A stretch of 11,992 nucleotides of DNA from assembly GCA_017631135.1 (NCBI GenBank), contig JAGBTW010000002.1:1-11992 (forward strand), written 5' to 3'. The notes below the pieces were generated by a model. It saw nothing but the letters and a program-made list of their open reading frames with translations, searched no databases and was not told the DNA's origin. The translations under genes were made by a program, and so were the position numbers. Positions 6,726 through 11,992 of this stretch are shown here, in pieces. Position 1 is the first letter of the stretch. Every line of letters starts with the position of its first letter. This DNA is from Alistipes sp. Its GTDB lineage: Bacteria; Bacteroidota; Bacteroidia; Bacteroidales; Rikenellaceae.

Positions 6726-8330
6726 ATGAAAAGAATGAACATCTTGAATAAATGGCGTGGTATGCGCCCTCTCATAATGGTGTTGCTGTCGGCTCTATTG
6801 TTGAGCCTCGGTTGGTTAGGTTGCGGTGGCGGATGGATGCTCGGCGCCTTTGTGCCTTTGTTGATTTTGAGTGAGTCGTACAGCGACTCGCGTCGCGACT
6901 GGTGGCGCATGTGTGGCTGGGCGTCGTTGGCATTTATGCTGTGGCACCTCTCGACAATATGGTGGGTGTGGAACGCTGCGCCCATAGGCACAATCTCGGC
7001 GAGCCTGCTCGGTACGTTTTATAGCCTTGTAGGCTTCATGACCTACCACTACACCTCGAAGCGTGCACCCCGCGCCTTGGCATACACGCTCCTTGTCGCA
7101 ATATGGATTGCCGTGGAGTCCATCTACAACTCTGCCGAGGTATTCTCGTTCCCATGGTTGCTCCTTGGTCACGGACTCTCGAACGATGTGATGGCGGTGC
7201 AGTGGTATGAGTACACGGGTGCTTTTGGTGGTACGCTATGGGTGCTATGCTCAAATATCGCCATTTTCGAGGCGTTGCGCACACGTAAACTCTCGCACTT
7301 GATGATGGCACTCGTGATAGTCGTTGTGCCCATAATCATCTCGTTGTCACTATATTTTGGCTATGAGCCATCGAAGCGTAGTGTTCAGATGTCGGTCATC
7401 CAACCCAATGTCCCCTGCTATGAGGATGAGCGCGAGGCTGCTGACATGATGAACCCCGCAATGACGCTCTATGCCCTAATGGACGAGGTGCCCTCTGGTA
7501 CGCGCTTTGCTCTGTTGCCCGAGTCGTCACTTGCCTATCTGCCGATGGTGGGCTCTATAGACGAGGATAATAGCAGGTACTACACGGCGGTATTCAAGCG
7601 CTTGCATGGTGGTGTGCACAAGGATATGAAGCTAATCTCGGGAGCATCTACCGTGCGCTACTATGGCGATGTTGAGGCTACGGAGACGGCGCGAAAGGCT
7701 GATTTTGGCTACTACGACCTTTTTAACTCGGCACTGCAGATTGATGCTGACGGCGGTGTTGAACAGATATACCACAAGCAGAAGCTCGTCATCGGCGTTG
7801 AGGCGATGCCCTTCCGTAAGTTGCTCAAAAACTTCAAGGTAGACCTCGGTGGTATATCGGGACAGCTCGGCTGGGGCGATAGCCATGTGCTATTTGAGAA
7901 TGACGGCATCAAGGTGGGGCCTGCAATATGCTACGAGGGCCTCTATGGAGACCACTTTGCGGGCTTCGTGCGCGAGGGTGCCGAAGTTATGGCGGTGATA
8001 TCGAACGACGGCTGGTGGGGTGACACCCCAGGTCATAGACGCCTCTTTGACTACTGCCGTCTGCGCGCTATCGAGACGCGCCGTGCCGTTGCGCGCAGTG
8101 CCAACACGGGAATCTCGGGTTTCATATCGCCACGCGGAGAGACCATCGGCGAGCGCCTTGAGTGGGATGAGCGCGGTGTGCTCACCGAGGAGGTGGAGTT
8201 GCGCGACGACATAACCTTCTACACCATGTATGGCGACTGGATTGCGCGCATAGCGGCATACACAGCAGTGCTCGCTCTTATGTACTATGTAGCATACCGC
8301 ACCAAGCGTCGCAACCATCTTGTTGATTAA
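6726..8330 (+). CDS. lnt: Apolipoprotein N-acyltransferase
   Basis: A 534-residue Lnt that N-acylates the diacylated cysteine of lipoproteins at the periplasmic face of the inner membrane. The N-terminal 215 residues are mostly hydrophobic, with segments near 15-48, 66-80, 90-108, 118-132, 165-182 and 190-211. The nitrilase-fold domain follows from about 220 (SVIQPNVP). The catalytic triad is visible: Glu266 in LLPESS, Lys351 in YHKQKLV and Cys402 in ICYEGLYG; ISNDGWWGDTPG (425-436) and RSANTGISGFISPRG (457-471) are also typical. One last membrane span is predicted at about 505-523. Length matches the family. The ATG at 6726 fits the promoter spacing; another ATG three codons later is possible. 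folC follows after 25 bp. The common PET around the catalytic Glu is PES here, a mild change. Confidence 0.95.
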   Translation: MKRMNILNKWRGMRPLIMVLLSALLLSLGWLGCGGGWMLGAFVPLLILSESYSDSRRDWWRMCGWASLAFMLWHLSTIWWVWNAAPIGTISASLLGTFYSLVGFMTYHYTSKRAPRALAYTLLVAIWIAVESIYNSAEVFSFPWLLLGHGLSNDVMAVQWYEYTGAFGGTLWVLCSNIAIFEALRTRKLSHLMMALVIVVVPIIISLSLYFGYEPSKRSVQMSVIQPNVPCYEDEREAADMMNPAMTLYALMDEVPSGTRFALLPESSLAYLPMVGSIDEDNSRYYTAVFKRLHGGVHKDMKLISGASTVRYYGDVEATETARKADFGYYDLFNSALQIDADGGVEQIYHKQKLVIGVEAMPFRKLLKNFKVDLGGISGQLGWGDSHVLFENDGIKVGPAICYEGLYGDHFAGFVREGAEVMAVISNDGWWGDTPGHRRLFDYCRLRAIETRRAVARSANTGISGFISPRGETIGERLEWDERGVLTEEVELRDDITFYTMYGDWIARIAAYTAVLALMYYVAYRTKRRNHLVD

Positions 8331-8355
8331 CCTATAATATTATAATTATATATAT

Positions 8356-9654
8356 ATGAATTACGCAGAGACACTCGAATTTCTATTCACTTCTATGCCG
8401 TCGTTCCAGCGTGTTGGTGGCGACGCTTACAAGCCAGGATTGGAGCGTATAGCCTCATTCTGTCAACATATAGGCAACCCCCAGCGCAACTACTACACCA
8501 TTCATGTTGCGGGAACAAATGGCAAGGGCTCGGTGTCGCACATGCTCGCTTCGATACTCCGCGAGGCAGGATACCGCACAGGACTCTTCACCTCGCCACA
8601 CCTTGTGGACTTCCGTGAGCGCATACGCGTAGATGGCGAGATGATGCCCAAGCAGAAGGTGGTAAACTTTGTCGACAAGCACAAGGATAAGATGAAGGAA
8701 CTCGACCTCTCGTTCTTCGAGATGACCGCTGCCATGGCATTCGACTACTTCGACCAAAGCGATGTCGAGGTGGCAGTTATCGAGACAGGCCTTGGTGGTC
8801 GCCTCGATGCCACAAACCTCATAACACCCATCTTGAGCGTTGTGACCAACGTGAGCTTCGACCATACGGAGTTCCTTGGTGATACCCTTGCGCAGATTGC
8901 CAAAGAGAAGGCGGGCATCATAAAGAAGAGCGTGCCAGTTGTTATTGGCGAGCACTCGGAGGCCTACGACAACGTATTTGTCGAGCGTGCCGAGGAGCTA
9001 CACTCGCGCGTGATATTTGCCGAGGACGAGTGGCGTCTTAATGGTGTGGAGCACTTCGATAACGACAATCAGCACTTTAGCCTCACGCGCGTGCGCGATG
9101 AGCGTGGCTACGAGCTCGATGTGGATCTCCTTGGTGACTACCAGCGCCACAACATCGTCACCGTGTGTGCCGCTGCGGACTACCTCGCTGATTACACACC
9201 CCTCACAATCTCGCGTCGTGCATTCCGCGAGGGCATAGCCACCGCAGCAGCATCCACAGGACTCTCTGGTCGCTGGCAGGTGCTCACATACGAGCCATAT
9301 ACCGTATGCGACACAGGTCACAACGAGGCTGGCATTCGCTATGTTGCCGAGCAGCTCACTAACCTCGAGTGCGACCGCCTCTTTGCCGTTATGGGCTTCG
9401 CGCGCGAGAAAGAGCTCTCTAAAATCTTGGCGCTCCTACCAAAGCATGCGCACTACATCTTCACCCGCGCAAATATCGAGCGTGCCCGCGCCATCGAGGA
9501 TATTGCAGCCGAGGCTACAAAGCTCGGTCTCGACTTCGAGACAGCACCCACAGTGAAGGAGGCCATCGAGCGCGCCCGCTGTCTTGCTCTGCCCACCGAT
9601 GCAATATTTATAGGGGGTAGCAACTACGTCATTGCCGAAATTAATTTTGCATGA
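8356..9654 (+). CDS. folC: Bifunctional folylpolyglutamate synthase / dihydrofolate synthase
   Basis: A 432-residue Mur-ligase-type enzyme of folate metabolism in the cytosol, adding glutamate to dihydropteroate or to folates using ATP. Motifs include the P-loop GTNGKGS (53-59), FTSPHLVDFRERI (78-90), ETGLGGRLDATN (143-154), SFDHTEFLG (167-175) and KEKAGIIK (183-190) with the usually carbamylated Lys, then SGRWQV and a CDTGHNEAG ligase-domain segment after about residue 305. Whether it has one or both activities cannot be decided from motifs. It follows lnt after a 25-bp A/T-only spacer containing the palindrome TATAATATTATA (8333-8344), so it may be co-transcribed with lnt or have its own start. 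Its last codons and TGA stop lie inside one arm of a 17-bp inverted repeat. Confidence 0.95.
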   Translation: MNYAETLEFLFTSMPSFQRVGGDAYKPGLERIASFCQHIGNPQRNYYTIHVAGTNGKGSVSHMLASILREAGYRTGLFTSPHLVDFRERIRVDGEMMPKQKVVNFVDKHKDKMKELDLSFFEMTAAMAFDYFDQSDVEVAVIETGLGGRLDATNLITPILSVVTNVSFDHTEFLGDTLAQIAKEKAGIIKKSVPVVIGEHSEAYDNVFVERAEELHSRVIFAEDEWRLNGVEHFDNDNQHFSLTRVRDERGYELDVDLLGDYQRHNIVTVCAAADYLADYTPLTISRRAFREGIATAAASTGLSGRWQVLTYEPYTVCDTGHNEAGIRYVAEQLTNLECDRLFAVMGFAREKELSKILALLPKHAHYIFTRANIERARAIEDIAAEATKLGLDFETAPTVKEAIERARCLALPTDAIFIGGSNYVIAEINFA

Positions 9655-9771
9655 TAGGGCAGACATCTACTGCCGCTAACAAAAAGTGCCGTCAATGGGA
9701 CGTACCTCAAGTACTACCCATCGACGGCATTTTTGCCGAGCGTTGTATCTGCAACCCTATCATGCAAAATT
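9643..9771. repeat. 17-bp perfect inverted repeat spanning the folC stop
   Basis: The 17-mer at 9643-9659 (AATTTTGCATGATAGGG) is exactly complementary to 9755-9771. Inside it, CAGA (9660-9663) pairs with TCTG (9748-9751), CGCT (9674-9677) pairs with AGCG (9739-9742), and the terminator hairpin at 9681-9734 forms the core, so the whole 129 bp can fold as one long imperfect hairpin. The left arm includes the last three sense codons of folC and its TGA. No target-site duplication is evident at the edges. Confidence 0.8.
9681..9734. terminator. Intrinsic terminator after folC, bidirectional in form
   Basis: TGCCGTC (9687-9693) pairs with GACGGCA (9723-9729) and ATGGG (9695-9699) with CCCAT (9717-9721), with a further GTAC/GTAC pairing near the loop. 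AAAAA precedes the stem and TTTTT (9730-9734) follows it. On the plus strand it lies 27 nt past the folC stop, which suits a rho-independent terminator. Confidence 0.85.
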
Positions 9772-9805
9772 GGGTCGTGGGGCTAATGAAAGTTGAGGTA
9801 TTATT

Positions 9806-9889
9806 AGTTTAGAGAAATTAGAGAAATTAGAGAATTTAGCAACCACAGTAAAACACTAAACTCCTTAACCTCCCTAACCTCCCTAAACT
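9806..9889 (-). repeat. Long hairpin built from 9-nt tandem repeats
   Basis: The left arm (9806-9839) contains GAAATTAGA, GAAATTAGA, GAATTTAGC; the right arm (9856-9889) contains CTCCTTAAC, CTCCCTAAC, CTCCCTAAA; 16 nt separate them. In RNA copied from the minus strand (prs direction), 33 of 34 opposed positions can pair: 25 Watson-Crick and 8 G-U, with one A-C mismatch. In plus-strand RNA the same eight G-U pairs become A-C mismatches. Function unknown. Confidence 0.75.
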
Positions 9890-9934
9890 CATTATTTTCA
9901 CCTCGCTACTCCTCACTACACCTCACTACCCAAA

Positions 9935-9972
9935 CGTGTTTGGGGGTTACATTTTTGTAACCCACAAACACG
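9935..9972. repeat. 16-bp near-perfect inverted repeat
   Basis: CGTGTTTGGGGGTTAC (9935-9950) and GTAACCCACAAACACG (9957-9972) pair at 15 of 16 positions around a 6-nt ATTTTT loop. No U-tract follows on either strand, so it is not a standard intrinsic terminator. It could be a protein-binding site or an RNA-stabilising stem downstream of the prs terminator. Confidence 0.7.
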
Positions 9973-9993
9973 ACAAACATAACATAATGTCTC

Positions 9994-10031
9994 AAAAAAT
10001 GGGCGTGCCCGCATTGGACACGCCCATTTTT
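9994..10031. terminator. Intrinsic terminator of prs, bidirectional in form
   Basis: ATGGGCGTG (9999-10007) pairs with CACGCCCAT (10019-10027), flanked by A-run 9994-9998 and T-run 10027-10031. On the minus strand the hairpin lies 33 nt past the prs stop and is followed by a T-run, a standard rho-independent layout. It could also stop any read-through from folC. Confidence 0.9.
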
Positions 10032-10064
10032 GTTGGGTTAAGAAGAACCCTTTATCACTGAATA

Positions 10065-11006
10065 TTAGCGATAGAAGATTGACGAGATTGACTTGTAGTT
10101 GTGAACGCGCTCGATAACATCCGCAAAGATGGGAGCTACGCTCAATACAGTGAACTTCGACAAATCCTCACCCTCCTTCAAAGGAATAGTATCTGTTGTG
10201 ATAACCTCCTGGATGGCACTCTCGTTGATGCGGTCGTAAGCCTTGCCTGAAAGCACGGGGTGTGTGATAGCTGCGCGAACGCTCTTTGCACCACGCTCCA
10301 TAAGCATGTTAGCTGCCATGCAGATAGTACCCGCTGTGTCGATCATATCGTCAACGATGATGATGTTGCGACCCTCAACCTCGCCGATAGCTGTCATTGA
10401 GCCAACGACATTAGCCTTTGCGCGCTCCTTGTGAGAGATGATGATAGGTGCGTTGAAGTGCTTTGCATAAGACGAAGCACGCTTTGCACCACCCATATCA
10501 GGTGAAGCGATAGAGAGGTCGGGAATATCCAACTTCTGGATGTAGGGCACGAAGATGCCTGATGCGTAGAGCGCATCCATAGGAAGATCGAAGAAGCCCT
10601 GAATCTGGTCAGCGTGGAGGTCCATGGTCATCACACGCTGTACGCCCGCTGCGATGAGCATGTTAGCCACGAGGCGTGCGGTGATAGGCACGCGGGGACG
10701 GTCCTTACGATCCTGACGAGCCCAACCGAAGTAGGGGATAACGGCGATAACCTGGTGAGCAGATGCACGACGTGCAGCGTCGGCCATCATCAAGAGCTCC
10801 ATGAGGTTGTCTGAAGGTGGGAACGTCGACTGAATGAGAAATACGGTACAGCCACGAATAGACTCGTGGAAGCAAGGCTGGAACTCGCCGTCGCTAAACT
10901 GAAGCACGTCAGAGTCTCCAAGCTTAATGCCATACTCGGCAGCGATCTTCTCTGCGAGGTAGCGTGAGCCACGACCAGCAAAGAACTTAATTTTATGGAT
11001 TGCCAT
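10065..11006 (-). CDS. prs: Ribose-phosphate pyrophosphokinase (PRPP synthetase)
   Basis: A 313-residue class I PRPP synthetase, making 5-phosphoribosyl 1-pyrophosphate from ribose 5-phosphate and ATP in the cytosol for purine, pyrimidine, histidine and NAD synthesis. Visible motifs: FSDGEFQP (37-44), the flexible-loop segment PYFGWARQDRKDRPR (91-105), the divalent-cation site DLHADQIQGFF (129-139), SPDMGGAKRA (168-177), the KER catalytic loop (193-195) and the PRPP-binding IIVDDMIDTAGT (216-227). Length is normal for the family. The start ATG at 11006 lies about 30 nt from a well-formed promoter, and a strong terminator follows. Convergent with folC. No oddity seen. Confidence 0.97.
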   Translation of the reverse strand: MAIHKIKFFAGRGSRYLAEKIAAEYGIKLGDSDVLQFSDGEFQPCFHESIRGCTVFLIQSTFPPSDNLMELLMMADAARRASAHQVIAVIPYFGWARQDRKDRPRVPITARLVANMLIAAGVQRVMTMDLHADQIQGFFDLPMDALYASGIFVPYIQKLDIPDLSIASPDMGGAKRASSYAKHFNAPIIISHKERAKANVVGSMTAIGEVEGRNIIIVDDMIDTAGTICMAANMLMERGAKSVRAAITHPVLSGKAYDRINESAIQEVITTDTIPLKEGEDLSKFTVLSVAPIFADVIERVHNYKSISSIFYR

Positions 11007-11038
11007 AATTTAATATTAAGGTTAGGTAAACTTTTTCA

Positions 11039-11069
11039 CAAAAGTAGCGCAAATTAGCCAATAAAGCAA
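11039..11069 (-). promoter_or_regulatory. Promoter for prs
   Basis: On the minus strand, TACTTTTG (11046-11039) is an exact TAnnTTTG -7 box, with TTG (11069-11067) 20 nt upstream. It sits in the 80-bp gap after engB, so prs can be transcribed independently of engB. Confidence 0.72.
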
Positions 11070-11086
11070 CTTTTTCGCTGTTTATT

Positions 11087-11689
11087 TTACTCCGTTGTTG
11101 CAAGAACCTCCTCGATGAAGGCGAGTATCTCCTCTCTTCCCGAGCCCTTCTCGCTCGACGAGGTGAGCATGGGTGGTAGCTCCTCCCACTGCTCCAAGAG
11201 CGTTTTCTTGAACGCGGCGATGCTGCGATTGAGTTGTGCCTGAGATAGTTTGTCGGTCTTGGTGAAGATGATGCCAAAGGGCACGCCATTCTCGCCAAGC
11301 AGGTTGAGAAAGCTCAAGTCTATCTTCTGTGGCTCGAGGCGCGAGTCGACAAGCACGAACAAGAAGTGCATCTTCTCGCACTTGAGGACATAGTCTGTTA
11401 TAATCTTCGAGAACTCACCGCGTGCCGTCTTCGACACCTTGGCATAGCCGTAGCCTGGAAGGTCGACCAAGTACCAGTTGTCGTTTATGAGAAAGTGGTT
11501 TATGAGCTTCGTTTTGCCGGGTGTGCCCGATACCTTCGCAAGGTTTTTCACCCCCGTGAGCATATTCACGAGCGACGACTTGCCGACATTGCTTCGACCG
11601 ATGAAGGCTATATCCTTAAGGTCATCTTTCGGCACTTGCGAAATCTTCTCCGAGCTACACTTGAACTTTGCTTTTATGGTGATTGCCAT
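11087..11689 (-). CDS. engB: Ribosome biogenesis GTPase EngB/YsxC (YihA)
   Basis: A 200-residue single-domain TRAFAC GTPase needed for late assembly of the large ribosomal subunit. All G motifs are present: G1 GRSNVGKSS (31-39), G2 region SGTPGKT (54-60), G3 DLPGYGYA (76-83), G4 TKTD (143-146), and a G5-like TSSSEKGSG (176-184). The length is typical. The chosen ATG at 11689 gives the usual start a short distance before the K/F-rich beta strand. It precedes prs by 80 bp; the two genes share an AAATTATGGCAATC start context. It diverges from the NTP-pyrophosphatase-like gene. Confidence 0.96.
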   Translation of the reverse strand: MAITIKAKFKCSSEKISQVPKDDLKDIAFIGRSNVGKSSLVNMLTGVKNLAKVSGTPGKTKLINHFLINDNWYLVDLPGYGYAKVSKTARGEFSKIITDYVLKCEKMHFLFVLVDSRLEPQKIDLSFLNLLGENGVPFGIIFTKTDKLSQAQLNRSIAAFKKTLLEQWEELPPMLTSSSEKGSGREEILAFIEEVLATTE

Positions 11690-11711
11690 AATTTTTCGAG
11701 TTTATTTTCGG

Positions 11712-11719
11712 CAAAGTTA
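11712..11719 (-). promoter_or_regulatory. -7 box for engB
   Basis: The minus strand reads TAACTTTG, an exact TAnnTTTG match, 22 nt upstream of the engB ATG. No TTG is seen at the expected -33 position. Confidence 0.5.
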
Positions 11720-11740
11720 CTAAAAAAAATGAAAAATGCC

Positions 11741-11748
11741 TATATTTG
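11741..11748 (+). promoter_or_regulatory. -7 box for the NTP-pyrophosphatase-like gene
   Basis: TATATTTG matches TAnnTTTG, 30 nt before the ATG at 11779. No obvious -33 TTG. With the engB box it makes a compact divergent promoter region in 89 bp. Confidence 0.5.
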
Positions 11749-11778
11749 TGCAATCTAAACGAATAAACGTATATAAAT

Positions 11779-11992
11779 ATGAAGAAAGAGTGGAATGATG
11801 TTCGTGAATTTCACGAGAAGTTCGGACATCCCGTGGCTGCCGAGCCCAAGATGATAGACAAGAAGCGCGCATTGTCGCGTGCCAAGTGGATGCAGGAGGA
11901 GGTCGCAGAGTTCCTCATCGCCGACGACATCTACGAGCAGGCAGATGCCATGATAGACCTTATGTACTTCGCCCTCGGCACAATGGTCGAGA
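11779..11992 (+). CDS. Phosphoribosyl-ATP pyrophosphohydrolase-like / MazG-like NTP pyrophosphatase, 5' part
   Basis: Only the first 71 residues are in the window; the gene runs off the right edge. They show WNDVREFHEKFGHPV (5-19), SRAKWMQEEVAEFL (33-46) with the EExxE metal motif (Glu40, Glu41, Glu44), and ADAMIDLMYFALG (55-67) with the second acidic pair Asp57/Asp60. This is the arrangement of the all-alpha NTP pyrophosphatase superfamily (PRA-PH/MazG type), which hydrolyses nucleoside triphosphates or phosphoribosyl-ATP to the monophosphate and pyrophosphate. The N-terminal WNDVREFHEKFG segment suggests the stand-alone PRA-PH-like group rather than true HisE, and no his genes are visible. 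The start follows a TAnnTTTG box by 30 nt. Substrate unknown. Confidence 0.75.
   Translation, partial: MKKEWNDVREFHEKFGHPVAAEPKMIDKKRALSRAKWMQEEVAEFLIADDIYEQADAMIDLMYFALGTMVE

Larger units (their letters stand above)
9655..10064. other. Hairpin-rich intergenic region between convergent folC and prs
   Basis: These 410 bp hold no credible gene; the only ATG frames are a few codons long. They contain, left to right, the rest of the folC-end inverted repeat with its terminator, a hairpin built of 9-nt repeats, a C/T-rich stretch with two CCTCACTAC copies (9911-9929), a 16-bp stem, and the prs terminator. Confidence 0.8.

Noticed and set aside
6611..6991. N-terminal extension of the acyltransferase reading frame, open to 6991
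   Set aside because: It would cross the acyltransferase promoter and overlap the first 266 bases of lnt on the other strand; the extra sequence looks like antisense translation and the family homology begins after 6610.
8333..8344. TATAATATTATA palindrome between lnt and folC as an operator
   Set aside because: The spacer is almost pure A/T, where such palindromes arise easily; no further support.
9643..9771. Integron attC site
   Set aside because: Long imperfect palindrome, but the ends lack the GTTRRRY/RYYYAAC core sites, and no integrase or cassette array is present.

Overview
The window looks like chromosome of a Bacteroidales bacterium, possibly Alistipes or another Rikenellaceae (genus is a guess). 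The evidence is the repeated Bacteroidetes-type promoter (-7 box TAnnTTTG, often with a TTG/TTTG -33 box 19-20 nt upstream), the lack of clear Shine-Dalgarno sequences, moderate GC with A/T-rich gene starts, and Bacteroidetes-like versions of rplY, lnt, folC, prs and engB. I see no phage, IS element, CRISPR array, tRNA or rRNA.

Layout: (1) 1-205, the 5' part of rplY (ribosomal protein L25) on the minus strand, with a good promoter and a two-tier stem-loop in its leader. (2) 470-4664, an envelope-polymer island: a TagB/TagF-like glycerophosphotransferase (minus) diverges from a three-gene operon (plus) of a LicD-family phosphotransferase, a fused cytidylyltransferase/Gfo-Idh-MocA oxidoreductase, and a short-chain dehydrogenase. 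(3) 4671-6610, a minus-strand pair of an LpxL/HtrB-type acyltransferase followed by a family 2 glycosyltransferase, overlapping at TAATG. (4) 6726-9654, lnt and folC on the plus strand; lnt diverges from the acyltransferase across two well-formed back-to-back promoters. (5) 9655-10064, a 410-bp intergenic region between convergent folC and prs packed with inverted repeats: a 17-bp inverted repeat that includes the folC stop, two bidirectional terminators, a 34-position hairpin built of 9-nt repeats, and a 16-bp near-perfect stem. (6) 10065-11992, prs and engB on the minus strand, then the start of an all-alpha NTP pyrophosphatase-like gene on the plus strand.

How the genes fit together: regions 2-4 are largely cell-envelope genes. 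The operon at 1760-4664 holds two reductase-type domains, a CTP-dependent activating domain and a LicD transferase. That is what one would expect for making a CDP-activated polyol (glycerol, ribitol or another) and transferring the polyol phosphate to a glycan; the divergent TagF-like enzyme is a second candidate user of the same donor. The neighbouring glycosyltransferase and lipid A-type acyltransferase suggest the acceptor could be an LPS/LOS or capsule glycan. This pathway is inferred from domain content; the substrate cannot be read from the sequence. The most unusual items are the cytidylyltransferase-oxidoreductase fusion with a changed EKP motif, the rplY leader structure, and the strand-asymmetric repeat hairpin downstream of prs.
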